DNA from: Sinohyriopsis cumingii | Taxonomy: Eukaryota; Mollusca; Bivalvia; Unionida; Unionidae | Length of the DNA stretch: 64,000 nucleotides | Reading direction: 5' to 3' | Assembly: GCA_028554795.2 (NCBI GenBank) | Contig: JAPYKE020000033.1 | Span: forward strand, 4,321,501 to 4,385,500 | In this document: in pieces, positions 29,330 to 40,624 of the stretch | How the letters are laid out: the number at the start of each line of letters is the position of its first letter | How positions within the stretch are numbered: the stretch's first letter is position 1 | Made by a program: the position numbers and the translations under genes | The notes under the pieces: generated by a model | What the model was told of the DNA's origin: nothing | Databases searched by the model: none | What the model saw: the letters and a program-made list of their open reading frames with translations, nothing else

Positions 29330-29500
29330 CGCACTCAGGGCCGCAGAGAGCCATCACAGGCCCTGGGGTAAGAAACACCCGTGCCTCTCCTAGTTCTTGT
29401 TCAAACAATTTTTTTCTTTTATAAAATTAAAAAGTGTTGTTCGGATCGGGCCCCCTTACAGGCCCAAGCACCGGGTATATATCCCCGGTTGCCCCCCTCC
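29330..29500. other. GC-rich remnant with GGGCCC motifs
   Basis: CACTCAGGGCCGCAGAGAGCC at 29331-29351 and a GGGCCC-rich segment near 29450 look like the end of an old transposon (a CAGGGCCG...GAGAGCC-like terminus), but no partner end or target duplication was found. Confidence 0.3.
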
Positions 29501-29544
29501 CCATTGTCGGCTCTTTCCGCACTGTCATACATTACCTACTATCA

Positions 29545-29688
29545 TTTTAAATCACATGGGCTCGTATCGTTGCTTACAACTGGCCTGTCATACATTTACT
29601 ATATAATAACTAGCTATTATATAGTACCATGTATGACCGGTCATTTGTAAGCAACGATACGAGCTCCTGTGTTTTAAATTAGGACTTT
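29545..29688. repeat. Long imperfect hairpin (foldback element)
   Basis: The arms pair over about 70 bp: left TTTTAAATCACATGGGCTCG, TATCGTTGCTTACAA, CTGTCATACAT, ACTATATAATA, and right the complementary series ending CGATACGAGCTCCTGTG. The centre is at TAGCTA near 29613. The size and TA-rich core suggest a palindromic MITE. Confidence 0.85.
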
Positions 29689-29819
29689 AATAAAGTTATA
29701 TGAACTTTTGTCTTTTCCCCTTCTTAAAGAATGAAACTTGTATCGTATCGCATGTAACTCCAACGATCCATGCAAGACATTGCCTATCCTAATTGTTTAC
29801 TTATCATTTCACCTAATAT

Positions 29820-29958
29820 TGAGTCGCCATCATGGTTATATGAGAAAACTTGCCAGTAATTTCCCGTGGGTTGGTGGCTCTTCCTCCACCAGCTTTCCTT
29901 GTCGTCATGTATAATCTATCATGTGTTAAAAATGGCATTAAAGCCACAACAACAAACA
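29820..29958 (+). mobile_element. 5'-truncated SINE, family A
   Basis: Contains the body and 3' end of the same SINE as at 45571 (GAAAACTTGCCAGTAATTTC, CTCCACCAGC, ATGGCATTAAAGCCACAACAACAA) but lacks the tRNA-like head. It is strongly diverged. Confidence 0.75.
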
Positions 29959-31796
29959 TCCTTGAACCTACAACCCCACCCCTTACTATTTATAAAAGTT
30001 TCTTTTCTTGTTGAACCACTTAAGTTTGAGTTACGTCCCCTTCTACAAGTGGCGCACGAGGCATGTATTTACGGAAGTAGACTGAGTGGTAAGGTTGCAT
30101 GTTTGCGGACAAGCAGGAAGAATAAACCATGTATAAACTGACAGTTAACGGTAGTCGATCAAAATGTCTTTAGCAGAGACAGCCTTGCTCATTATAACAA
30201 TGTGAATATAATACCAGGGACTCGAGCTCGACGTAAGTATTTATAGTGGACGTGTCCGGAAAGTAGTGGGCTACAATATTATTCGTTTCGGTCAGTAAGA
30301 AGAAAAAGAAACAAAATATTATTGATAACACTCGCTTCACTTGACTGGGAGAAGGGGGGTTGTTATTATCAAAAGTTTCTCTTTTGTATTGACAGTAACG
30401 AGTGCACATGCTGTTATTATATAAGTCAACGCTGAATCCGACCGATTGTGACTAGTACCTGCAATATTGGGAAGTAATTAGAAGGCTAGTCTGAGTTTCC
30501 CACCACATTTGAGATATTTGGACGGTTACATTGGGTCACCAGGCCAGAACATATTCGTCATCGAGACGGTGGAGTTTGCCGAAGTCGGCAGTAAAATAAC
30601 TAGATACTGTAACATACCCAAACTGGCCTAACGTCATTTGGTTCATTCGTCAGCAGTTGGACTTTATTGCGCCAACGTTTGCCCAACAGTGCACACTGCT
30701 GAATAAAGTGGACCCAGCTTAACAGTTTTAGTTACTACTAATATTAGTACCCCGACCTCCATCGTGGATGTGGTACTGATTCTATCCCGTGTCTATCAGA
30801 TGAGTATTCAGGTGCGGTTCACACCCATGCACTTGGGTAAAGATAATAATAATAACAAAAACAGATTTGGGGCTTAAAGGTCAGTTAAAAGGATCAAAGG
30901 TCAAGATCAGTGGCTAAACTAAATAATTTCTGCATAAAAATTGCAGCTCTCGACAATGTATTTTTGCCAAAGTTTGTGGATGACTTAAGATTTGTTAAGA
31001 AAGACACCTATCGGTATTGTGGTCAAATGGTCATGATGATTATAACTGAAGAATTAGTTTTATGTCACATATCTGGACCTAGCTTTGTGGATGGCTTGCA
31101 TGAAGGATGCTGTCAAACATTATTGTGGCTAAATGAAAGATGGTGTTTGCAGAGAAATTTCAGTTTGTGACCATGTGCATTCATCAGAGTTTGTGGATAT
31201 CTTATATATTGGGTAAAAAGAAGCATAGTAGTATTTAGGGTGTTTTAGGGTATTGGGGTCAGACAGTTAAAGGTCAAGGTGACTTTAACGGAAAAAAGAA
31301 AAGCATATTTTAACCAGAGTTTATGGACAGATTGCACTAAAGGCATCTAAGATGCCTATATAAGTGTGTGAAAGGTTAAAAGGTTGAATATTGTAGCCTA
31401 CAAAAATGGGTTTTACATGATAACTTTTTGGAAGAGCAAGTGCCTTGACCAAACATTGTGGATAACTTGCACTTGGCGTAATGGTAAGTCTGTTAAGGAA
31501 TTTATGGTTTCAGCACAGTATGCATAGTTAGAGACTGCATATCTTCATCAAAAGTCAAGTTATGGAGTCTAGTTTATTATACTCTCTAGAGCAATCCATG
31601 CACTTTAAGTACCAGCATAGAAACAGATGTACAATGTGCCATTTGCTATGATTATTTTTCATGTCAAAGATTTCAAATTAATGCATTCAGAATAAATGTG
31701 AATTTACTCTAAAATATTTTAAGATAATAACTTTGATGGCATTTAAAATGTCATCAATTTAACTTGACTTTTAAAAATATGTAATTTAGATATTAT
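29959..31796. other. Non-coding stretch with weak dispersed repeat
   Basis: No supported gene. Between 30965 and 31480 a motif of the type AG(T/A)TT(T/A)GTGGATGACTTGCAC recurs at roughly 100-150 bp spacing (about 30970, 31083, 31190, 31318, 31466), suggesting a very old tandem repeat. Flanking text is AT-rich with no motif. Confidence 0.4.
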
Positions 31797-31912
31797 TATT
31801 TTTAGTATTATTGAGAATAATAATAATGATAATGATGATAATGATAATAATTATATTATTATTATTATATTATTATTAGTATTGTTATTATTATTAATAT
31901 TATTATAAAAGA
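31797..31912. repeat. (ATT)n-rich low-complexity tract
   Basis: Interrupted ATT/AAT trinucleotides over about 115 bp. The following 500 bp up to 32440 is AT-rich without features. Confidence 0.85.
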
Positions 31913-32469
31913 TAGAAAGAACTATTACCATGCATGTGGAATTTAAGTAATAATCAAACTATTCAGATGACTCAGTGCTTTTTAACAATCAATGAAAAAG
32001 TATTTCATCTTAATTTTCAAATTAAGAAATTCAGTCCAATTTTGAAAGCAAGAAATCACTTAACCAAAATTACTGCTACTAATAATATTAATACTTTTTA
32101 TTTATACATTTTACTTTTTTTAAAATCTTTTTTATGTTGCATTATTACAGTTATAGTAATAATAAATTCAGCTTTAAATAATTTGTATAGCATTAACTGA
32201 CTTCTTAAATATCAGCCAAATTCCAAATTGTACAAATTTCTAGGTTAAAACCACTGTTATTCCAATCACATTATTGCGGAATGATTAGCATGTAAAAACA
32301 AATACAAAATCAATAAAAACTCCTGACTTTTTCTTCCAGAATTAACATTGATTTCGCATTGTACATGTTGTTGATCAGAATAGATCAAAGCTTTTATTAA
32401 TGAAAGTAAATCTCAGGCCACACATAGGTGGTATATGAGAACACCAGAATTGCTAAGGTGATGTCACTA

Positions 32470-34045
32470 AGAGATACAAATCACCAAACTGGTCATTGCT
32501 ATGGAGATACAAATCACATAACTGGTCAGTGCTATGGAGATACAAATCACATAACTGGTCAGTGCTATGGAGATACAAATCACATAACTGGTCATTGCTA
32601 TGGAGATACAAATCACATAACTGGTCATTGCAATGGAGATACAAATCACATAACTGGTCAGTGCTATGGAGATACAAATCACATAACTAGTCAGTGTTAT
32701 GGAGATACAAATCACATAACTGGTCAGTGTTATGGAGATACAAATCACATAACTGGTCAATGCTTTGGAGATACAAATCACATAACTGGTCAATGCTATG
32801 GAGATACAAATCACATAACGGGTCATTGCTATGGAGATACAAATCACATAACTGGTCATTGCTATGGAGATACAAATCACATAACTGGTCAATGCTATGG
32901 AGATACAAATCACATAACTGGTCAATGCTGTGGAGATACAAATCACATAACTGGTCATTGCTATGAAGATACAAATCACATAACTGGTCATTGCTATGGA
33001 GATACAAATCACATAACTGGTCAATGTTATGGAGATACAAATCACATAACGGGTCATTGCTATGGAGATACAAATCACATAACTGGTCAGTGCTATGGAG
33101 ATACAAATCACATAACTTGTCAGTGCTTTGGAGATATAAATCATCACATAACTGGTCATTGCTATGGAGATACAAATTACATAACTGGTCAATGCTACGG
33201 AGATACAAATCACATAAGTGGTCAATGCTATGGAGATACAAATTACATAACTGGTCAATGCTATGGAGATACAAATCACATAATTGGTCAGTGCTATGGA
33301 GATACAAATCACATAACTGGTCAGTGCTATGGAGATACAAATCATCACATAACTTGTCAACGCTATGGAGATACAAATCACATAAGTGGTCAATGCTATG
33401 GAGATACAAATCACATAATTGGTCAGTGCTATCTAGATACAAATCATCACATAACTGGTCATTGCTATGGAGATACAAATCACATAACTGGTCAGTGTTA
33501 TGGAGATACAAATCACAACGGGTCAGTGCTATGGAGATACAAATCACATAACTGGTCAGTGCTATGGAGATACAAATCATCACATAACTTGTCAGTGCTT
33601 TGGAGATATAAATCATCACATAACTGGTCAATGCTATGGAGATACAAATCACATAACTGGTCAATGCTATGGACATACAAATTACATAACTGGTCAATGC
33701 TATGGAGATACAAATCACATAATTGGTCAGTGCAATGGAGATACAAATCACATAACTGGTCAGTGCTATGGAGATACAAATCATCACATAACTTGTCAAC
33801 GCTATGGAGATACAAATCACATAAGTGGTCAATGCTATGTAGATACAAATCAAATAATTGGTCAGTGCTATCTAGATACAAATCATCACATAACTGGTCA
33901 TTGCTATGGAGATACAAATCACATAACTGGTCAATGCTATGGTTATACAAATCACATAACTGGTCAATGTTATGGAGATGCAAATCACATAATTGGTCAG
34001 TGCTATGGAGATACAAATCACATAACGGTCAATGTTTCCCAACAT
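32470..34045. repeat. 33-bp minisatellite, about 47 units
   Basis: Unit TGGTCAGTGCTATGGAGATACAAATCACATAAC (33 bp), with some 36-bp variants carrying an extra CATCAC triplet. Because 33 is a multiple of three and the unit has no stop in several frames, it yields long repetitive frames on both strands: an 11-residue repeat GDTNHITGQCY over 539 codons on plus, and ICISIALTSYV on minus. Variant order is repeated about 440-470 bp apart (for example CAGTGCTTTGG at 33121 and 33593, GCTATCTAG at 33428 and 33867), showing a larger internal duplication. I regard it as non-coding. Confidence 0.95.
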
Positions 34046-34164
34046 AGCAAGAATATTAAACATGCAAAGGTAATATGAGATCAGTTTGGTAGACATTATT
34101 ATGACAGAATCCAGTGAGTATCCTGGAGTGTACAAAAGGAAAAAATAATATATCATTATGAAGT

Positions 34165-34562
34165 ATGAAAAACGTTCACTTCCACAAATATTCTCCCGAC
34201 ACTAATATTTTTGTTGTTCCCAGTCTTAAAACTAAGTCATTTGTACAACATTCTTATGCATGCCAGGGTCCAGCGACATTGAATGAATTGTCCATTGATC
34301 TTAGATGCAAGGACACTGTGATCTCGTTCAACAGTACCCCTAAAACTCACCTATTTTGACTTCAAGAACAGACTTAATGACTTAATAATGTTTACTTCCT
34401 AATGTATTGTCAGTATGTTTTATTTTTCATGGTGCTTGTATTTGTCATCTTCTCATTGTTTGTATGTGTTATCTAATATTGTAAAGTGCTTAGAGCTTCT
34501 AAAGATTAGATGTTGTACTAAGTCCACATTATTTTTGTTTCTATTATTATTATTATTATTAT
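34165..34562 (+). mobile_element. 5'-truncated LINE 3' end with (ATT)n tail
   Basis: A frame at 34165-34359 matches the C-terminal end of CR1-like RTs: SLKTKSFVQHSYACQGPATL, then DTVISFNSTPKTHLF and a stop. The 3' UTR contains TGTAAAGTGCTTAGAGC and ends with (ATT)6, the tail type used by such elements. About 400 bp remain. The clade is inferred from the tail and C-terminal motif. Confidence 0.7.
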
Positions 34563-35494
34563 AGCACAAAGCTTAATGTATTCATTATTAGTGGGATTGA
34601 TGTGGCAAGATTTTTGAGATTTCATGATCATTGGTGGAAAATAAAGTTTGTAAGTTTGCAATAGAGGCTTCGTGTTTGTTATGGTTTATAAACTTGCCTT
34701 TTCCTTTGTGAAATTTGGGACAAATGAATAATTAATGATATTCATCTCTGATGTCATTTTTATCACAACAATTATATTTTCTCTCCTCAAATAGTGTACT
34801 ATCCCAATGAATGGTTTCAGTGACTGGTTTCAAAAGAGAGTCTGTGATTAGAAGTCCTAGAGTAAACTGTATTCAGTGGTAAATACAGATTCCAGGTTAC
34901 AGTAATAAGTAGGTTTTCAAATAATGTTTAAATGATTTTGCCAAAATGCAAAGGTTTTATGGTATGGTTTGAAATTTTGTTATGTATGAAATGATGAAGT
35001 AAATCAGAGCTTGAGTATACTTGTGCAATATAATTACTTTCTGTGATTGAAGATGAAGTACAGTTAACAATGGATCTGTTCCTATTTATGGTAATTGTTC
35101 TCCCAAACACTACATTTACCTTGTAGTTACAATTTCTGACCCATGTTCATTATATCTTATCAACACGATTCCAGTTAAATACATGTCAAAGGAGCAGTGA
35201 TGTTTAATCTTGATATGTAATATATATTCAGAGCGAACAATGTTGAATACAAAACAACATGACGATTAATTCTTTCTGTGATGGATGGATGTCTTAATGG
35301 AGTTGCTGGTGTCTAATAAGTCATGGGTCTTTGATAGTTGCCACGCAGAACCACATAACACATAAAAATTACTTATTATTTTTGAATTAAAAAATTTAAA
35401 ACATTTTCATAATTTGTTGCAGAGACAAAATGTACTTTAAATTAAGTGTAAAGTTTTTCTTTGTTTCAACAAAATGTAGTGTTGTGCAAACATG
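34563..35494. other. No gene seen
   Basis: AT-rich sequence with only short random frames. Confidence 0.5.
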
Positions 35495-35872
35495 CAGTGT
35501 AACATCATTGAGTTGCTGACAGTGTGTAGCATGATTGAGTTGCTGACAAGGTGTAACATCATTGAGTTGCTCACAAGGTGTATCATCACTGAGTTGCTGA
35601 CAGTGTGTAGCATCATTGAGTTGCTGACAAGGTGTATCATCACTGAGTTGCTGACAAGGTGTATCATCACTGAGTTGCTTACAGAGTGTAACATCATTGA
35701 GTTGCTGACAATGTGAATCATCACCGAGTTGCTTACAAGGTGTAACGTCATTGAGTTGCTGACAAGGTGTATCATCACTAAGTTGCTGACAAGGTGTAAC
35801 ATCATTAAGTTGCTCACAAGGTGTATCATCACTGAGTTGCTTACAAAGTGTAACATCATTGAGTTGCTGACA
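35495..35872. repeat. 27-bp minisatellite, about 14 units
   Basis: Unit TGACAAGGTGTATCATCACTGAGTTGC, alternating irregularly with a TGTAACATCATTGAGTTGC variant. A 27-bp period gives 9-residue repeat frames on both strands (for example CQQLSDDTP on minus). There is no start, splice or domain evidence for coding. Confidence 0.95.
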
Positions 35873-36235
35873 AATAAGACTGCCTACCTGATTCATAAAG
35901 CTGACTCATTGCCCAGCTGATTAGTACATTTACATGTTTCATTCAGTTCTTAATGTGGTTAAAATTGATTACCTAATTTTTGCATGGTTTGGGAAAGGAA
36001 ATGGTCAACTGAATTGATATGTTTATGATGCTTAAACACCTAAACCTTATGAGCTGGGTATAGTCCAAGGTGTTGTTGTTCATCCTTTATTTTAAAGATG
36101 CCCAAGACATCACTAACTGCTTTGGTTTCTGTGAGTATGCAAGTTGCTGATCAGGTCAGTTTGTGCTCTGAACTATCTGTGATAAACTGGACTGGTTGAC
36201 CTCTTGAGGTAGGTTGCTTGATCAGTAGAGGACAT

Positions 36236-36438
36236 GCTGCATTTCCAAGATTTGCATACTGCAGTTCCAAGATTTACATACTGCAGTTCCAAGATTTACA
36301 TACTGCAGTTCCAAGATTTCCATACTGCAGTTCCAAGGTTTACATACTGCAGTTCCAAGATTTACATGCTGCAGTTCCAAGATTTACATACTGCAGTTCC
36401 AAGATTTACATGCTGCAGTTCCAAGATTTACATGCTGG
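36236..36438. repeat. 22-bp minisatellite, about 9 units
   Basis: Unit TACTGCAGTTCCAAGATTTACA, nearly identical copies differing at one or two positions. Confidence 0.95.
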
Positions 36439-36439
36439 T

Positions 36440-37690
36440 ACTTTAGCCAGTTTCTTTGCACTTTATGGGCAATTCTCCCTTGCTGATAGTCTGCAGCTTC
36501 ATTATGGATGAGACTGTGCCATGTACGACTGTGCATAATCTTCCCAAGACTTGAGGGTCAGTGCTGAAATGTTTGAAAGACGATTTGAGAGTTTTTCAAG
36601 TTTTTTTCTGACCTTACTGAGATTGCTTTCCTGCCTTCAGCTTGCTATTGAAGATTCTTCTTTGGCAGTCATTAGTCTGTCGTCCTGGTGACTGCGACTG
36701 CCAATCTCAGCTGCAATGTTCAATTTTGAGGACCTCAAACCCCCCTCTCACTTTGGCAACTCAGCCTCCAACTTTAAATCAGATGGAAGGTACTGTTTTG
36801 TTCACTTTGACTGGAATGGTTCACTCAGTTTGAAAGCCGTGTGAGAGGTTCTGTCTGTGTAGATTTCTGCCAATGCAGCATATGCTCTGGGTGGTTTGCC
36901 ATGTGACACTAGGTCAGTTGACTTTAACAGTTTCAGTTAGAGTTGGAAGATAGCAAGTTATAAATTTTGTTGATTTCTACTTGTGGTAGTTGATTAGTTG
37001 CCTCCTCACTGTTAGATTATTGATGAATGAGTATGTGGTTGAAGCATTTCTGCCTAATGTTGTAATATCTTTTCTTTGTCCATGAGCAGTGCGATGATGT
37101 CAGTACTAAGCATCTGATTGTTTCGGATGACTGTGGTCTGTAGAGTGCCTTCAAAGCATCAGAGAACTTCTTCATGTCATTCATGGCTGTGTAGGACTGA
37201 ATTACATCTTGCTACTCTCAGAGTTTATCTTGTACAGTTCTCTTAATAATGGTTTAGGCTGCTTCTTTAGGTGTTGAAGTAATGTCTTCTAAACAGACCT
37301 TCTGTAGCCATTGTGTTGAAGTGATGTCTTCTAAACGGGTCTTTTATAGCCGATGTGTCTCATTCAGAATTCTCCGTATTGAAGCATTGTTCACATCAAA
37401 CCAATCTTGACATTTTGTGTGGTTAGATCAAGTGTTGTGGATGCAGTTGAGTACACAGTCTCTGAAGGACATCCAGCTTGCCCAGATGTTCTCAGAGTTT
37501 GCATCAGTTGTTACTGATTTTCTGCACAGTTCTTCAACAAATGTCTGTTTCATATTTTTGTGTATCAGTTTTGGAGACATTGAAATTTTAGGGCATTTTT
37601 TTCCTTCTTGGTCATTTGTGAGGCTAAACATGGAAACTGAACTTGGAGATAAAGAGCCTGTTGTCAGTCCAGTATTGTGCATTTCTCATA
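36440..37690 (-). pseudogene. Degenerate RTE-like LINE (endonuclease-RT linker and RT)
   Basis: On the minus strand, 37682-37428 reads LIHKNMKQTFVEELCRKS and IWASWMSFRDCVLNCI, then QDWFDVNNASI (about 37400). Further down MNDMKKFSDALKALYRPQSS (near 37180) and LPQVEINKIY (near 36960) follow. This is the linker between endonuclease and RT found in a widespread group of RTE-like animal elements. Many stops and indels. A possible RT piece with an HGT...ISKGELPIKCKETG pattern lies near 36530-36440. Confidence 0.6.
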
Positions 37691-38221
37691 GCCTTTGTCA
37701 TATGAACATCCTGTGTCTTCAGATGATATCACAGTGGAGTGTGGGTTCTTCCACAGTGTCTTGTTGCAGTTTGGTTGGCAGAAGACTGTAGGTGGCAGGT
37801 GGTATTTGTCTTGTGAAAAGCACAAGAACTGATCAGTACTGATCATCAATCTGCAATTGTATGTTTCTCAGTATGTGTTTACTGTTAAGGGAAGAAACAC
37901 ATTGAAATGGAAGAAGGTTAAAGGTCATATAGGAGGGTAGCATATAATGTAAGTTTGCAGTTCATAGGTCAGATTGGATGGTGGCATTTATTGAGCAAGT
38001 CCAGTTTTTAGGTCAGATGGGGTGGGGACACATACTGTAAATTATAAATACATGATTTATAGATGAGATAGTGGTAAAGCCAATGATATAATATATGGGG
38101 GCATTTAATGAAAGAATAAAGGAACAACTAGCAAATGTGAGGTATGATTATCACATTCACTTGACTTTTGAGACATTATTGTGGACATAATGCCTCCTAG
38201 AATAGACCCAGCATATATTGT
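37691..38221. other. No gene seen
   Basis: Non-coding with diverged copies of a TATAGGTCAGAT motif that becomes a tandem repeat at 38222. Confidence 0.4.
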
Positions 38222-38317
38222 AAGCCCACAATTTATAGGTCAGACAGTAGGCTAAGTCTACAGTTTATAAGTCAGATAGTAGGCTAAGTCTACAGTTTAT
38301 AGGTCAGATAGTCGGGT
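38222..38317. repeat. 32-bp tandem repeat, 3 units
   Basis: Unit AAGTCTACAGTTTATAAGTCAGATAGTAGGCT, three copies, with more diverged relatives on both sides. Confidence 0.8.
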
Positions 38318-38391
38318 AACATGTACATTCTGAGTTGACAGTCTATTGCTCAGATATGTGGGTAAGACATATTGAAAGTCCACAGTTTATA

Positions 38392-38395
<4 letters not shown>

Positions 38396-38473
<78 letters not shown>

Positions 38474-38497
38474 GTATGTATATATATATATATATAT
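38396..38497. repeat. (TA)n / (TATG)n microsatellite
   Basis: About 64 bp of TA followed by five GTAT units and more TA. Confidence 0.95.
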
Positions 38498-38566
38498 TAG
38501 TCCACAATTTTTAGATCTGTAGATCTGTTAAGCAGAAAGTAAATGGAAATAACAGAATAGAAAAAT

Positions 38567-39350
38567 ATATAAAGAACATGAAAAAAGAGAATGAGGGGAA
38601 AAAAACGGGAGTATAATTATAGGAATACATGGAGTCAGTAAGAATCAATTTTATTATCATGAAATTAAACGAAGAAAAAAATGGTTGTTTTATTGATTCC
38701 ATCTGAATTTTTTTAAAATAACTTCACCATTAAACTAGAACTGGGATAGCAGCACTGAACTTTAAGAAAACTTGCTTGGGTGGGTATGGTTATATACAGT
38801 ATAACAAAACAGATATCTCATTGCTGTTGGATTTTTCTTGGCCATTAATAAATATTGTATTATTATCATATGTACTCAATTACAAGTCAAGTCCAACTGC
38901 CAGCAACTTATAAATATTGCATTATTACCATATGTACTCAATTACAAGTCAAGTCCAACTGCCAGCAACTTATATCCTGATCTAACATTGCATAATACAA
39001 AGGCAGATCAGGGTCTGTGCTTTTCGTTCGCTGATTACACTTAACAGACTGCATAGACCCAGATCTGCTGCTGTATTTTTTAGTTGGACCTGACTTATAA
39101 ACAGATGTAGACGGTAATCAATTTCTATTTTGTATGCCAACTATTGGGAACTTTTGGTTGTTTTTTTTTATTGTTATTTGTCATTTGTTCTAAATCATGG
39201 AATTCTAGTTACTCCCTGTGAACATGTGCTCACATTTAGTGATTTAAACTTAATACCTGACTACAGTGGGGTGCTGAAAATATAAATGCCAGATTAAGTT
39301 GATGAACATCCATTTGGCTCAATCGCATACTGACAAATTTTCAATTTTAT
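38567..39350. repeat. Left copy of about 785-bp direct repeat flanking a LINE
   Basis: From ATATAAAGAACATG to TTTTCAATTTTAT, 784 bp, matching 40625-41411; in the parts compared the only difference seen is a 3-bp GAA indel. It contains its own internal tandem duplication (TCATATGTACTCAATTACAA block twice near 38870 and 38930). Both edges coincide with the ends of the LINE insertion. Confidence 0.9.
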
Positions 39351-40624
39351 CTTGGCCCGTCATGTTTGCCGGTCACCGATTCGGCAACACACCTGGGTCA
39401 CCGGATTAACTCAAAGCTGACGTCGCATGACGCAAAACTCGATGCATGCAAGAAAGGGAAAAAATCTTTTCACGGTCTGTTTGGTATTGGCATTAAACCG
39501 AATGGTTTAAATCCTTTGGTTGCTGCAAATGTAATTAAAAAGGTAATTTTCCCTTCAATGTTTTATGGAAGTGAATTATGGTGTAACATTTCAAAAAGTG
39601 ACCTCGCTTTATTGGATAAAACTCTGAGGTATTTTGCCAAACATTTACAAGGTTTTCCAATACATACAAGATCAGACATTGCCCTGGGAATGCTAGGATG
39701 GACATCAGCGCAGTCCGAAATTGATAGAAGAAAATTGATGTTTTTACACAGATTGTGTTTAAAGCCTAACAATGTATATACTAAACGTGTGTTTAACGTT
39801 GCGTTATTTCACTTCATTCTGAGCGGATGCATGTCAAGCTGCGGGTTAATTTCAAATTTATATTATACCTCAAAGAAGTTTGACTTGCTCGGGTATCTAA
39901 CTGATTATTTACATCATTCTGAAATTCCAGATAAACATAATTGGAAAGAAATTGTAAGGTCAAAAATTGTTGGTCTTGAAAATAGCCTCTGGAGAGTTCG
40001 TATGTCTAATCAAGCAGATTTTGATAGATTCTCTTCGATACACGAATACTTACGACCTGCCTCAGTGTGGCAGTCGGCTAAAACTAGACAACACACTAAG
40101 GTATTTACATATGTAGCTAAACTATGGGCTGCTGTTCCACAAACACAGCTTGATATGTGTATTAGATGTGGGAATGTTTATACAGACTTGATACTTCATT
40201 GTTGTGTTAGTTGTCCTTATATGTCGAACTTTCGAAATTCTTTCTGGGATTTCCTTACTGATAAATTTCCCCTGAGCCTGCACATTACGTTATTTAATGT
40301 AGAAGATGAGCTGCAACTACAATATCTTTTAGGTAAAAGGTTACCATCAGGAGTAATCGACAAAGAAAACTCCAAGCTATTCGTCCTGTATGCAGCATAC
40401 TTTGTCATGCAGTGTGCAGCTATCTTCTGTAAATAAGGTACTGAAACTTGCAACTTATGAGTTGACGAACACTTTGTTGATTGATATTGTGTAAGAATTT
40501 GTATTCCAATATAGAATTTTTTTTTTTTTTTTTTTTTTTTTTATATTTATTGATTGTATTCAGATGATTTATTCTTATATCATGTAATCTTCCATGGAAG
40601 GAAATAAAGATGATGATGATGATG
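39351..40624 (+). mobile_element. 5'-truncated CR1-like LINE with (GAT)n tail
   Basis: Starts abruptly with CTTGGCCCGTCATG inside RT coding sequence and ends with AATAAA followed by (GATGAT)n and then the right direct repeat. It contains one long open frame (39366-40436), a 3' UTR with a 33-bp poly-T tract (about 40509-40542), and the simple-repeat tail typical of LINEs. Length 1274 bp. The intact frame and the near-identical flanks indicate a recent insertion. Confidence 0.8.
39366..40436 (+). CDS. LINE RT C-terminal region (thumb and C-terminal domain)
   Basis: An open frame of 356 codons without a genuine start: the first ATG is only the first in frame after the truncation point. The opening VTDSATHLGHRINSKLTSHD is the segment after the palm in CR1-like RTs. 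Then VIFPSMFYGSELWCNISKSD and LQGFPIHTRSDIALGMLGWT are typical C-terminal motifs. A later CIRCGNVYTDLILHCCVSCP provides a Cys/His cluster near residue 265. The catalytic palm is missing. The frame is undamaged, unlike all other LINE pieces in the window, so the insertion is young. Confidence 0.8.
   Translation: MPVTDSATHLGHRINSKLTSHDAKLDACKKGKKSFHGLFGIGIKPNGLNPLVAANVIKKVIFPSMFYGSELWCNISKSDLALLDKTLRYFAKHLQGFPIHTRSDIALGMLGWTSAQSEIDRRKLMFLHRLCLKPNNVYTKRVFNVALFHFILSGCMSSCGLISNLYYTSKKFDLLGYLTDYLHHSEIPDKHNWKEIVRSKIVGLENSLWRVRMSNQADFDRFSSIHEYLRPASVWQSAKTRQHTKVFTYVAKLWAAVPQTQLDMCIRCGNVYTDLILHCCVSCPYMSNFRNSFWDFLTDKFPLSLHITLFNVEDELQLQYLLGKRLPSGVIDKENSKLFVLYAAYFVMQCAAIFCK

Noticed and set aside
32428..34047. 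539-codon plus-strand frame and several 150-390-codon minus-strand frames
   Set aside because: They are produced by a 33-bp stop-free tandem unit; every frame shows the same short repeat, and there is no domain, splice or promoter evidence.
35437..35896. Overlapping minus-strand frames of 140 and 166 codons
   Set aside because: By-product of the 27-bp minisatellite; the alternative frame and the opposite strand are equally open.
37417..37791. 124-codon plus-strand frame
   Set aside because: It is antisense to the RTE-like LINE segment, which has recognisable motifs.
39563..39772. 69-codon minus-strand frame
   Set aside because: It is a shadow of the intact LINE frame at 39366-40436.
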